64,000 bases of DNA, from assembly GCF_051433165.1 (NCBI RefSeq), contig NZ_JBHMFS010000002.1, forward strand, positions 186,001 through 250,000, given 5' to 3'. The DNA is from Falsiroseomonas sp051433165 (GTDB taxonomy: Bacteria; Pseudomonadota; Alphaproteobacteria; Acetobacterales; Acetobacteraceae). Below, piece after piece: positions 17,567-26,676 of this stretch (its first letter is position 1; every line of letters begins with the position of its first letter). A model generated the notes under the pieces. It was given only the letters and a program-made list of their open reading frames with translations. It was not told the origin of the DNA and ran no database searches. The position numbers and the translations under genes were made by a program.

Positions 17567-18158
17567 GAACGACCTGCCCAAGGCCAGCCCGGAGCCCGCC
17601 GTCAGCGCCGCCGCGCTGCGACTGGCGGAGGCGCTGCTGTTTGCCTCCGACCGTCCCGTCGCACCCGCCCGGTTGCAGCCGCTGTTGGCGGAAGGGGAGG
17701 ATGCGGCCGCGGTCCTGCGCGAACTGGGCCATGCGCTGGAGGGTCGCGGCGTGGTGCTGCTGGAGACCGGCGGCGGCTTCGTGCTGCGCACGGCGCCGGA
17801 CCTCGCCGCCGCGCTGACCCGGGTGGTGGAGGTGCCGCGCCGCCTGCCGCGCGCGGCGATGGAGGCGCTGTCGGTGATTGCCTGGCACCAGCCTTGCACA
17901 CGCGCCGAGATCGAGGAAATCCGCGGCGCCAGCCTGGCCCAGGCGACGCTGGAGGCGCTGCTGGACCACGGGCTGGTGGCACCGCGCGGCCATAAGGAAG
18001 TGCCGGGCCGCCCGACTCTGTGGGGCACCACGCCGCGCTTCCTGGAACAATTCGGCCTGAAATCCCTGCGCGACCTGCCGCGGCGGGAGGAACTGGTCAG
18101 CGGTGAGGCCGTGGCCCCGCTGCAGGCCCCGCAAGCCGGGGATGGGCCGGCCGGGTGA
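17547..18158 (+). CDS. scpB: segregation and condensation protein B
   Basis: This is a 203-residue ScpB. It has two tandem winged-helix domains (about 15-90 and 95-175), with the family landmarks EALLFASDRPV, ALSVIAWHQPCTRAEIEEIRG and GRPTLWGTT. It binds ScpA as a dimer. The start (two ATGs at 17547 and 17550) lies within scpA. Its stop overlaps the next gene as GTGA, so it is coupled to an ABC ATPase, which is unusual. Confidence 0.93.
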   Translation: MMSAPPENDLPKASPEPAVSAAALRLAEALLFASDRPVAPARLQPLLAEGEDAAAVLRELGHALEGRGVVLLETGGGFVLRTAPDLAAALTRVVEVPRRLPRAAMEALSVIAWHQPCTRAEIEEIRGASLAQATLEALLDHGLVAPRGHKEVPGRPTLWGTTPRFLEQFGLKSLRDLPRREELVSGEAVAPLQAPQAGDGPAG

Positions 18159-19222
18159 GCATCCGCTTCGAAGGCGTGTCCCACCACTACCCGGAACGCG
18201 GGATGGTGCTGCGGGATCTGGATCTGGAGGTCGGGCCGGGGGAGATTCTGTGCCTGCTCGGTCCCTCTGGCTGCGGCAAGACCACGCTGTTGCGCCTCGC
18301 CTCGGGGCTGGAGCCGTTGCAGAAGGGGCGGATCACGCTGGACGGGCAACTCATCGCGGAGCCGGGGCGGGAAACCCCGCCGGAGGCGCGCGGAGTCGGC
18401 TTCGTCTTCCAGGACTACGCGCTGTTCCCGCATCTGACGGTCGAGGAGAATGTCGCCTTCGGCCTGCGCCAGGTGCCGCGCGGGCAGCGCAAATGGCGGA
18501 TCATGGATGCGCTGGCGCGTGTCGGGCTGGAAGCCTTCGCCAGCTCCTGGCCGCATATGCTCTCGGGCGGGCAGCAGCAGCGCGTGGCGCTGGCCCGGGC
18601 CCTGGCGCCGCGCCCGGCCGTGCTGTTGCTGGATGAGGCCTTCGCCAGCCTGGATGCCCGGCTGCGCGAACAGGTGCGGGACGACACGCTGCATGTGCTG
18701 CAGGAAGCCGGCATCGCCACCCTGATCGTGACCCATGATGCGGAGGAGGCGATGTTCATGGCCGACCGCATCGCGCTGATGAATGCCGGGCGAATCGAAC
18801 AGCTCGGCCCGCCCTCCGCCCTGTATCTCTCACCAATGTCACAATTCGTCGCCACGTTTCTGGGCGAGGTCAACCGCCTGCCGGGCATCATCCGGGACGG
18901 GCTGGCGGAGACGCCGATCGGCCCGGTCAAGCCGCGGGAGCCGGCGCCGGCGGCGGAGGGCGGCGCGGTGGAGGTGCTGCTGCGGCCCGAGGGCCTGCGC
19001 CTGCTGCCGGCCGATTCGAATCTGGGCACCAGCGCGGAGGTCGAGGCTTGCCGCCTGCTGGGCGCCACCACCCTGGTGCATCTGGCGGTGGCGGACGGGC
19101 AGGGCGGGCTGCTGCACCTGCATGCCAGGCTGCCGCCAGGAGTGTGGTTGAGCCGTGGCGACCGCGTGACGGTTGCGGTGGACCCGGAACGGGCCTTCGT
19201 ATTTCCGCCCGAGGCTCCCTAG
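18155..19222 (+). CDS. orphan ABC transporter ATP-binding protein (FbpC/PotA type)
   Basis: This 355-residue ATPase has Walker A GPSGCGKTT (36-44), the Q-loop VFQDYAL, signature LSGGQQQR (136-143), Walker B LLLDE (157-161) and the H-loop THD. A C-terminal TOBE-like domain (about 230-355) places it among importers of iron(III), spermidine or sulfate type. No permease or binding protein gene is nearby. GTG 18155 overlaps the scpB stop. The ATPase may serve a transporter encoded elsewhere. Confidence 0.9.
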   Translation: MSIRFEGVSHHYPERGMVLRDLDLEVGPGEILCLLGPSGCGKTTLLRLASGLEPLQKGRITLDGQLIAEPGRETPPEARGVGFVFQDYALFPHLTVEENVAFGLRQVPRGQRKWRIMDALARVGLEAFASSWPHMLSGGQQQRVALARALAPRPAVLLLDEAFASLDARLREQVRDDTLHVLQEAGIATLIVTHDAEEAMFMADRIALMNAGRIEQLGPPSALYLSPMSQFVATFLGEVNRLPGIIRDGLAETPIGPVKPREPAPAAEGGAVEVLLRPEGLRLLPADSNLGTSAEVEACRLLGATTLVHLAVADGQGGLLHLHARLPPGVWLSRGDRVTVAVDPERAFVFPPEAP

Positions 19223-19240
19223 ATAGAACAGCGGGCGGTC

Positions 19241-19309
19241 GCGCGCCGGATTGGCTCGGGGTTTTCCGCGCGCCGGATTGGCTAGGGGTTTTCCGCGCGC
19301 CGGATTGGC
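19241..19309. repeat. 27-bp tandem repeat, 2.6 copies
   Basis: Copies occupy 19241-19267 and 19268-19294 and differ at one base; a third partial copy of 15 bp is at 19295-19309. The unit starts GCGCGCCGGATTGG and ends in GGGGTTTTCC. It sits in the gap between the ABC ATPase and tatB. No gene is supported across it. Confidence 0.9.
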
Positions 19310-19381
19310 GCGACGCGGCGATCCTGCTAACGGGACTGGCCCGCAGGCCGGCATGCCGCATGGCGTCGGGGATGAGGATTC

Positions 19382-19930
19382 ATGCTGGGTCTCGATTGGA
19401 CCGAACTCGCGTTGATCGCCGTGGTCGCTGTGGTCATCATTGGCCCCAAGGACCTGCCGGATGCCGTGCGCGGCATCGCCAAGGGCATCCAGAAGCTGCG
19501 TCGCATGGCCGGGGAGTTCCAGGGCCAGGTGGATGAGGTGGTGCGCGAGGCGAAGCTGGAAGACGTCCGCAACCAGATCAACGAAATCCGCAGCTTCAAC
19601 GTGCGGGACATGGTCGAGAAGGAAATCGACAAGGACGGCTCGATCCGCAAAACCTTCACGGAGGACCCGATCGGCAACCCGCTGCGCGACGCATTCTCGC
19701 CCTCGGCCGACATGCCGCCGCCGGTGCATGGCGCCGAGGTGACACCGCCGCCCGTTGAGGCGGAGCCCGCAGCCGGCCCGCCGGCACCCGCCTTCGTGCC
19801 CCCCGCCTTCGTGCCCCCCGCCTTCATCCCGCCCGGCGCCATCCCACCGCCCGCACCCGTGGCGGCCAGCCAGCCGACGCCGGCCCCCGTTCCTGCATTC
19901 GTGCCGCCTTCCGGCACCTCCGCCTCCTGA
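19382..19930 (+). CDS. tatB: Sec-independent translocase subunit TatB
   Basis: This is a 182-residue TatB. It has a short N-terminal transmembrane helix with the conserved acidic residue (DWTELALIAVVAVVIIGP), the hinge GPKDLP, and an amphipathic helix ending in REFQ-like GEFQGQVDEVVREAKL. A Pro/Ala-rich tail with PAFVPPAF repeats follows. Length and the GPKDLPDAVR segment favour TatB over TatA. TatB forms the twin-arginine signal receptor with TatC, which follows 18 bp later. No tatA is adjacent. Confidence 0.88.
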   Translation: MLGLDWTELALIAVVAVVIIGPKDLPDAVRGIAKGIQKLRRMAGEFQGQVDEVVREAKLEDVRNQINEIRSFNVRDMVEKEIDKDGSIRKTFTEDPIGNPLRDAFSPSADMPPPVHGAEVTPPPVEAEPAAGPPAPAFVPPAFVPPAFIPPGAIPPPAPVAASQPTPAPVPAFVPPSGTSAS

Positions 19931-19948
19931 CATACGGATCCCCCCACC

Positions 19949-20740
19949 GTGCCGCGTGATCCGACCGACGAAATCAACGACAAGCCGATGCCCCTGGTCG
20001 AGCACCTCATGGAGCTGCGAACGCGGCTCATGTGGTCGGTCGGCGCCTTCATCATCGCCTTTGCCGTCTGTTACTATTTCTCTCGCCAGATCTACGGTTT
20101 TCTCGCCGCCCCGCTGGCGGACATCCTGCAGCAGCAGGGCATGGGCGAGCGCCGAATGATCTTCACGGCGCTGTATGAGGCCTTCTTCACCTACCTGAAG
20201 GTCGCCTTCTTCGGTGCCACCTTCTTCAGCTTCCCGATGTGGGCGACGCAGCTTTGGCTGTTCATCGCGCCCGGTCTCTACAGAAGCGAGAAAAGCGCCG
20301 TCACCCCCTTCCTGGTGGTGTCGCCCTTCCTGTTCGTGATGGGCGCGGCGCTGGCCTACTACTTCATCTTCCCGATGGCCTGGAGCTTCTTCATCAGCTT
20401 CGAAACGCCAGCCGATGCGGGCACGGTGGCCATCCAGCTTGAGGCGAAGGTCAGCGAATACCTCTCGCTGGTCATGCACATGATTCTGGCCTTCGGCATT
20501 GCCTTCCAGCTGCCGGTGCTGCTGACGCTGCTGGTCCGCGTCGGCATCCTTTCGGTGGAGGGCCTGCGGAAGGGGCGGCGCTACGCCATCGTCGGCATGT
20601 TCGTCGTCGCCGCCATCATCACCCCGCCCGACGTCATCAGCCAGATCGGCCTCGCCGTGCCGATGATCCTGCTCTACGAGATTTCGATCCTGGCCGCTGT
20701 CTGGATGGGGCGGAAGAAGAAGGACGCGACGGAGACCTGA
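19949..20740 (+). CDS. tatC: Sec-independent translocase subunit TatC
   Basis: This is a 263-residue polytopic protein with six predicted transmembrane helices. The cytoplasmic N-terminus has MPLVEHLMELRTRL with the signal-peptide-binding Glu. The first periplasmic loop includes the YEAFFTYLKVAFF region. GTG 19949 precedes PRDPTDEINDKPMPL, which matches TatC N-termini. It is in an operon with tatB, and serS follows 77 bp later. Confidence 0.94.
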   Translation: MPRDPTDEINDKPMPLVEHLMELRTRLMWSVGAFIIAFAVCYYFSRQIYGFLAAPLADILQQQGMGERRMIFTALYEAFFTYLKVAFFGATFFSFPMWATQLWLFIAPGLYRSEKSAVTPFLVVSPFLFVMGAALAYYFIFPMAWSFFISFETPADAGTVAIQLEAKVSEYLSLVMHMILAFGIAFQLPVLLTLLVRVGILSVEGLRKGRRYAIVGMFVVAAIITPPDVISQIGLAVPMILLYEISILAAVWMGRKKKDATET

Positions 20741-20817
20741 GCGCGCCGGGTTCATTGACGGGCCAGTCACTCTGCCTTAGCCGCTGAGCGCCACACCACG
20801 CGCTCAGGTCCAGTTCC

Positions 20818-22107
20818 ATGCATGACATCAAGGCGGTTCGCGCCAACCCCGAGGCCTTCGACGCGGCACTCGCCAGGCGGTCCCTGCCGCCGGCGGCGGC
20901 GGAAGCGCTGCGCCTGGATGATCTGCGGGTGGAGGCGGTACGGCTGGTGCAGTCCGCGCAGACCACCCGCAACGAACTCTCCCGCCAGATCGGCGCCGCC
21001 ATGAAGGCCGGCGACACGGCGCTGGCCGAGCGGCTGAAGGCCGAGGTGAAGGCCGCCATGGACGCCGCCGCCGCGGCAACACCGGAGGCACATGAGGCGG
21101 CGCGGGACGAGCTTCTGGCCGCCCTGCCGAACCTGCTGGCCGCGGATGTGCCGGAGGGCGCGGATGAATCCGCCAATGTCGTGCTGCACACCCAGGGCAG
21201 CCCGCGCGACTACCCCTTCACCCCGCGCCAGCATTTCGAGCTCGGCGAGGCCTTCGGCATGGACTTCGCCACCGCCGCCAAGCTCGCCGGCGCCCGTTTC
21301 ACCACGCTGCGCGGCCCGCTGGCGCGGCTGGAACGCGCACTGGGCCAGTGGATGCTGAACCTGCATGTGGATGAGCATGGCTACACGGAAGCCAGCGTGC
21401 CGCTGCTGGTGAACGACGCCACCATGTACGGCACCGGCCAGTTGCCGAAATTCAAGGAGGATCTTTTCGCCACCACGGATGGCCGCTGGCTGATCCCGAC
21501 GGCGGAGGTGCCGCTGACCAATTTCGTGCGCGGCGACATCCTGGCCGAAGCGGCGCTGCCGATGCGCCTCGCCGCGCTGTCCCCCTGTTTCCGGTCGGAG
21601 GCCGGTTCCGCCGGGCGGGACACGCGCGGCATGCTGCGCCAGCACCAATTCCCGAAGGTGGAGCTGGTCTCCATCACGCTGCCCGGCGAGTCCGAGGCGG
21701 AGCATGAACGCATGACGGCCTGCGCCGAGCGGGTGCTGACGGCGCTCGGACTGGTCTGGCGGCGCATCGTGCTGGCCGCGGGCGATACCGGCTTCAGCGC
21801 CGCCAAGACCTACGACCTGGAGGTCTGGCTGCCCGGCCAGCAGGCCTGGCGGGAGATTTCCTCCTGCTCGAACTGCCGGGATTTCCAGGCGCGGCGCATG
21901 GAGGCGCGGTTCCGGCCCGCGGGCGGCCCGGCGAGCGGCAGGGGCACCGAATTCCTGCACACGCTGAACGGGTCCGGCGTGGCGGTGGGCCGCGCCCTGA
22001 TCGCGGTGCTGGAGACGCACCAGGGGGAGGATGGCAGCATCACCATCCCCGAGGTGCTGCGCCCCTACATGGGTGGCCAGACGGTGTTGCGCCCCGCTAC
22101 TGCCTGA
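20818..22107 (+). CDS. serS: seryl-tRNA synthetase
   Basis: This 429-residue class II synthetase has an N-terminal antiparallel coiled-coil arm (about 30-110) that grips the long variable arm of tRNA-Ser. The catalytic core shows motif 2 (FRSEAGSAGRDTRGMLRQHQF) and motif 3 (GSGVAVGRALIAVLE). ATG 20818 starts MHDIKAVRANPEAFD, the family N-terminus. The 3' end overlaps the convergent coiled-coil gene by 11 bases. Confidence 0.96.
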   Translation: MHDIKAVRANPEAFDAALARRSLPPAAAEALRLDDLRVEAVRLVQSAQTTRNELSRQIGAAMKAGDTALAERLKAEVKAAMDAAAAATPEAHEAARDELLAALPNLLAADVPEGADESANVVLHTQGSPRDYPFTPRQHFELGEAFGMDFATAAKLAGARFTTLRGPLARLERALGQWMLNLHVDEHGYTEASVPLLVNDATMYGTGQLPKFKEDLFATTDGRWLIPTAEVPLTNFVRGDILAEAALPMRLAALSPCFRSEAGSAGRDTRGMLRQHQFPKVELVSITLPGESEAEHERMTACAERVLTALGLVWRRIVLAAGDTGFSAAKTYDLEVWLPGQQAWREISSCSNCRDFQARRMEARFRPAGGPASGRGTEFLHTLNGSGVAVGRALIAVLETHQGEDGSITIPEVLRPYMGGQTVLRPATA

Positions 22108-24226
22108 CAGTCCCGCCCTCCGGCCCCGCCCCCTCGCGCGGCCCGGGCGCCAGCTCGGCGCCGGTGCGGGAAGGCTGCATCTCAAGCGCCTGGCGCTCCC
22201 GCGTCAGGCTCACCGCCAGCTGTGCGAGTTCCTGGCGCTGCTGCGTCAGGCGGGCTTCCATGGTTGCGACCTCCGCGCCGAGGTCCTGGCGCCGCCGTTC
22301 CATGGCCGCGACCTGGCCCCGCAGAGTCTCCGCCTGGTCGCGCAGCCTCGCCTGTTCCTGGCGCGCACCCTCGGTGCCCTGGGTGATGTCCCGCAGGCGG
22401 GTGCCGGCGGCCTCATTGGCGCGGTTCGCCTCGGCGAGCCGGGCCTCGGCCTGGGCCAGCTCTGCCCGGCGGGATTGCAGGTCCTGGCCAGCGGCCTGCG
22501 CCTCGGCGCGAGCGGTCTGTAGCCGCTGCTCCTCCGCCGCCGTGCCGGTCCGCAGTTCGGCGAGGCGCCGTTCGGCGGCGCCGACCTCGTTGCGCAATTC
22601 GGCGCTGCGGGCTTCCAGGCTGCGAAGCGCCGCGGTCGCCTGCTCCCGCGCCGTGCCCAGCCGGTCGAGCTCGGCCTGCGCCTGCTCCACCTGGCCCCTG
22701 CGCTCCGCCAGGGCGGCATCGGCCGCGGCCAGCGAGTCGCGAAGCCCCGCGAGGCGGCGATCCCGCTCGGTGACCGTGGTGTCCAGTTCGGCGGCGCGGG
22801 TTTCCAGGGTGCGAACCCGTGCCGTGGTGTCCCGCTCCGCCTGGCTCACCTGGCCCAGCCGCTGCTCGGCCTCCGCCAGGGCAGCGCGGCGCTCGGTCAG
22901 GCTGCGCTCCGCCTCCTCCAGCGTGGTGCGCAGGCCGGCCAGGCGGCGATCGGTTTCGCCGGTGACCTGCTGGCGCTCCGTCAGGGCCTGCTGCGCATTG
23001 GCGATGCCGGCACGCAGCGCTTCCAGCCGCTGCGCCTCCGCCTGCGCCTGTTCGCGCAGCCCGCCGAGGCGGTCCTGCGTGCGGCTTGCATCCTCGCGCA
23101 GCCCCGCGAGGCGCTGGTCCTCCGTCTGGCCTTGCTCGCGCAGCCCGGCCAACCGGCGCTCCGTCTCGCTCCTCTGCTCGCGCAGCCCGGCGAGGCGCTG
23201 GTCCTCGGACTGCGCCTGTTCGCGCAGCCCGGCCAGCCGGCGCTCCGCCTCTGCCACCTGCTCACGGAGCCCGGCCAGGCGCTGATCCGTGGAAGCTCCC
23301 AGGGTCCGCAGGCCACCAAGGCGCTGCTCCGCCTCCGCCAGCTGGGTCCGCAGGCCGCCCAGTCGCTGGTCTTCCGATTGTGCCTGCTGCGTCAGCCCGG
23401 CCAGGCGACGCTCCGTCTCGGCCACCTGGTTACGCAGGCCGGCCAGGCGCTGATCCTCGGTCTGCGCCTGGCCGCGCAGCGTGCCGAGGCGACCCTCGGT
23501 CTCCGCCACCTGGCCGCGCAGGCCGGTGAGGCGCTGGTCGGCGGCCTGGCCGCCCTGGCGCAGCTCCGCCACGCGGCGCTCCTCATTCGTAGACTGGCCG
23601 CGCAGTTCGGCGAGGCGGCGTTCGGACTGCGCCGCCTGGTCCCGCAATGTAGCGAGCTGGCGCTCCTCGGCGCCGCGGCGCTCACCCAGCGAGGCGAGGC
23701 GGCCGTCCTGGGCGGTGGCCTGCTCGCGCAGCTCCGCCAGGCGGCGCTCCGCGGCCTGGGCGTCGCGACGCAAGCTGGCGAGACGCGCTTCGGCGTCGGT
23801 CAATGAGGCCTGGGTCTGGGTGGTGGTCTGCTGCAATTCGCCGGAACGGCCCTGGAGGCTGGCAAATTGGCTCTCCTCCTGCGCCAGTTGGGCGCGCAGG
23901 CGGCGGGTTTCCTGCTCGGCGGCGGCGCGGCGGCGCTGGGCGTTGCCCAGGGCGCCACCGGCCTCGCGCAGCCGATGCTCCAGGCTGGCCAGGTCGCCGG
24001 CGGCGGCACGCTCCTGCGCCAATGTCGCCTCGAGCGCCGAGACACGCTGACGCAGTGTGCCACCCGTCGCCTGGGCGCTGGCCAGCGCTCGCTGGTTCGC
24101 GGCAACCTCGGCGCTGCTCTGCACGGAGTAGCCGCAGCCGGCCAGCGGCGCGAGGATCAGCGGCGCGAAGACGTAGGTGGCCGGCTTGCGCCACTTCGAG
24201 ATCGGCCCGCACGTATTGGACGACAT
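22097..24226 (-). CDS. giant coiled-coil lipoprotein with 14-residue repeats
   Basis: I do not recognise a named family for this 709-residue protein. The N-terminus has a hydrophobic segment ending in the lipobox LAPLAGC (Cys31), so it is probably a lipoprotein. From residue 147 to 412 there are 19 uninterrupted 14-residue units of the form xRLAGLREQxxxxE, each equal to two heptads. The rest (413-690) is less regular Glu/Arg/Ala-rich coiled coil. The chain could form a helical rod tens of nanometres long in the periplasm. ATG 24226 follows a gggggtg Shine-Dalgarno. It occupies the place where surE, pcm and nlpD often lie between serS and the DUF815 ATPase. Confidence 0.85.
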   Translation of the reverse strand: MSSNTCGPISKWRKPATYVFAPLILAPLAGCGYSVQSSAEVAANQRALASAQATGGTLRQRVSALEATLAQERAAAGDLASLEHRLREAGGALGNAQRRRAAAEQETRRLRAQLAQEESQFASLQGRSGELQQTTTQTQASLTDAEARLASLRRDAQAAERRLAELREQATAQDGRLASLGERRGAEERQLATLRDQAAQSERRLAELRGQSTNEERRVAELRQGGQAADQRLTGLRGQVAETEGRLGTLRGQAQTEDQRLAGLRNQVAETERRLAGLTQQAQSEDQRLGGLRTQLAEAEQRLGGLRTLGASTDQRLAGLREQVAEAERRLAGLREQAQSEDQRLAGLREQRSETERRLAGLREQGQTEDQRLAGLREDASRTQDRLGGLREQAQAEAQRLEALRAGIANAQQALTERQQVTGETDRRLAGLRTTLEEAERSLTERRAALAEAEQRLGQVSQAERDTTARVRTLETRAAELDTTVTERDRRLAGLRDSLAAADAALAERRGQVEQAQAELDRLGTAREQATAALRSLEARSAELRNEVGAAERRLAELRTGTAAEEQRLQTARAEAQAAGQDLQSRRAELAQAEARLAEANRANEAAGTRLRDITQGTEGARQEQARLRDQAETLRGQVAAMERRRQDLGAEVATMEARLTQQRQELAQLAVSLTRERQALEMQPSRTGAELAPGPREGAGPEGGTVRQ
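22991..23788 (-). repeat. 42-bp coding repeat array, 19 units
   Basis: This stretch encodes residues 147-412 of the coiled-coil lipoprotein as 19 contiguous 42-bp units. The Arg-Leu-x-x-Leu core stays in phase in every unit, while outer positions alternate between AQSED/AQTED and VAETE/VAEAE endings. That alternation suggests growth by duplication of 84-bp pairs. Confidence 0.9.
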
Positions 24227-24253
24227 GAGGCACCCCCGCTGCCATGATCGGCC

Positions 24254-24294
24254 GCCATTCCGCGGCACGCGCCCCCCTGGCGCGGGGGAATGGC
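24254..24294. promoter_or_regulatory. long inverted repeat upstream of coiled-coil gene
   Basis: GCCATTCC (24254-24261) pairs with GGAATGGC (24287-24294). An inner CGCGCC / GGCGCG stem closes a short loop, giving one strong hairpin. It lies 27 bp upstream of the lipoprotein ATG and about 220 bp after the DUF815 stop, all on the minus strand. It could be a terminator for the ATPase transcript or a regulatory site for the lipoprotein. The rest of the 285-bp gap shows nothing else I can name. Confidence 0.5.
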
Positions 24295-24511
24295 AACGCG
24301 TCCCGGGCCTCCGGTCAACCTTTTGCATGGGCTAGGACTGTCATTGCCAGGTCACGTTACAGACCGGCCCGAATCGCCCTGCGCCAGGGTTGTTTCACAC
24401 CGCGTTGGGCGCAAGATTTCCACGCAGGGGTTTCGTCGCCGGCGAACCGATCCGGGGGGCGCCCGCGTGTGAGATCGGGCGGGCAACGAGTCGAATGCAG
24501 GCGTTCTGGCC

Positions 24512-25378
24512 TCAGACCCCCGTCTTCACGCCCAGCCGGCCGGCCATATCCTGCACGAATTGCCAGGCGACGCGGCCGGAGCGCGCGCCGCGTGTCACGC
24601 TCCATTCCACGGCCGCCTTCCGCAGATCCTCCGGCGAGACGGGCAGGCCGAAGCTTCCGGCATAGCCCTCGACCATGGCGAAGAAGGTGTCCTGGTCGCA
24701 ATTGTGGAAGCCGATCCACAGGCCGAAGCGATCGGACAGCGAGACCTTCTCCTCCGTCGCCTCGGAGGGGTTGATGGCGGTGCTGCGCTCATTCTCGATC
24801 ATGTCGCGCGGCATCAGGTGGCGGCGGTTGCTGGTGGCGTAGAACAGGACATTGGCCGGCCGGCCCTCGATGCCGCCATCGAGTACGGATTTCAGCGCCT
24901 TGTAGTCGGCATCCTCCCGTTCGAAGGACAGATCGTCGCAGAACACCAAGCAGCGGCGGTCTCCCCCACGGAGCACGTTCAGCAGATCCGGCAGGGTGCG
25001 GACATCCTCGCGCTGGATTTCCACCAAGGCGAGCGAGCCGGGCAGTTCGGCATTGGCGGCCGCATGGGCGGCCTTCACCAGGCTGGACTTGCCCATGCCG
25101 CGGGCGCCCCAGAGCATGGCGTTGTTGGCCGGCAGGCCGCGGGCGAAGCGCAGCGTATTCTCCAGGATCAGCGCCTTCTGCCGCGCCACGCCCTGCAGCA
25201 GCGTGATCTCCACGGCGGCCACCTTCGACACCGGGTCCAGTCGCGAGGGCGGGCCGGGGTGCCAGACGAAGGCATCGGCCGCCCCGAGATCGGGCCGCGC
25301 GGCGGCTGGCGGGGCCAGGCGCTCCAGCGCCTCGGCGATCCGGGTGAGGGTGGGCAGCAGGGCGTTGGGCTCGGACAA
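24512..25378 (-). CDS. DUF815 family AAA-type ATPase
   Basis: This 288-residue P-loop ATPase has Walker A WGARGMGKSS (about 90-99) and a Walker B-like CLVFCDDLSF. Also present are YATSNRRHLMPRDMIEN with a sensor/arginine region and SLSDRFGLWIGF, all typical of DUF815. The biochemical role is not established. The gene lies just upstream of, and divergent from, yajC, with a 110-bp shared promoter region, as in many alphaproteobacteria. Confidence 0.92.
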   Translation of the reverse strand: MSEPNALLPTLTRIAEALERLAPPAAARPDLGAADAFVWHPGPPSRLDPVSKVAAVEITLLQGVARQKALILENTLRFARGLPANNAMLWGARGMGKSSLVKAAHAAANAELPGSLALVEIQREDVRTLPDLLNVLRGGDRRCLVFCDDLSFEREDADYKALKSVLDGGIEGRPANVLFYATSNRRHLMPRDMIENERSTAINPSEATEEKVSLSDRFGLWIGFHNCDQDTFFAMVEGYAGSFGLPVSPEDLRKAAVEWSVTRGARSGRVAWQFVQDMAGRLGVKTGV

Positions 25379-25488
25379 GGTGGCGGCATCCGGATCATGT
25401 ATTGACGGAAAGGGGGCGGAAGCTAGGTTGCGGGCCGATGCCCCGCAAGCCCGGGGCCGACCCCACCAGGAAAGCCGGACCCCAACAC

Positions 25489-25827
25489 ATGTTCATTTCG
25501 CCCGCCTATGCTCAGGATGCCGGTGGCGGCACCGGCGCTGTCGTCATGCAGCTTCTGCCGCTGATCCTGATCTTCGCCGTCTTCTACTTCCTGCTGATCC
25601 GGCCGCAGCAGAAGAAGATGAAGGAACACCGCGCCATGCTCGGCGGTCTGAAGCGCAACGACAAGATCATCACCGGCGGCGGCCTGGTCGGCACCGTGAC
25701 CAAGGTGCGCGACGACAGCGACGAGGTGGAGGTGGAACTGGCGCCGAATGTCCGCGTCACGGTGCTGCGCGGCACGATCGGCAGCGTGGTGAAGCCGCCG
25801 GCGCCGGCGAATGACGTGAAGGCCTGA
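25489..25827 (+). CDS. yajC: preprotein translocase subunit YajC
   Basis: This is a 112-residue YajC of the SecDF-YajC subcomplex. It has an N-terminal FISPAYAQ segment, one transmembrane helix (about 20-40, MQLLPLILIFAVFYFLLIRP), the QQKKMKEH motif and a small beta-rich domain (KIITGGGLVGTV). ATG 25489 is chosen from family N-termini. secD and secF normally follow; here a terminator and sodB follow instead. Confidence 0.93.
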   Translation: MFISPAYAQDAGGGTGAVVMQLLPLILIFAVFYFLLIRPQQKKMKEHRAMLGGLKRNDKIITGGGLVGTVTKVRDDSDEVEVELAPNVRVTVLRGTIGSVVKPPAPANDVKA

Positions 25828-25837
25828 CAAGCCCATG

Positions 25838-25874
25838 AAAAAGGCGCCGGGGGTTGCCCCCTCGGCGCCTTCTT
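25838..25874. terminator. bidirectional terminator between yajC and sodB
   Basis: A strong hairpin, GGCGCCGGGGG / CCCCTCGGCGCC, with loop TTGC is flanked by AAAAA on the left and TTCTT on the right. It serves the convergent yajC and sodB transcripts. The outer bases CATGAA / TTCATG extend the symmetry. Confidence 0.88.
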
Positions 25875-25893
25875 CATGTCCGGTGGGACGGGT

Positions 25894-26532
<639 letters not shown>

Positions 26533-26676
26533 GGGGTCTCTCCCGTTTGGGGGCTTTGGCCAGCTTGCGGGGTAGTCCCCGCGAATGGGGCCCCGCGACC
26601 GGAGAATGACCTAGGCGTGGCCTCGGGAAGCGTCAACCGCACTTGCGGCCCGCGCCGCAGACCGTCATCTGGCGGC

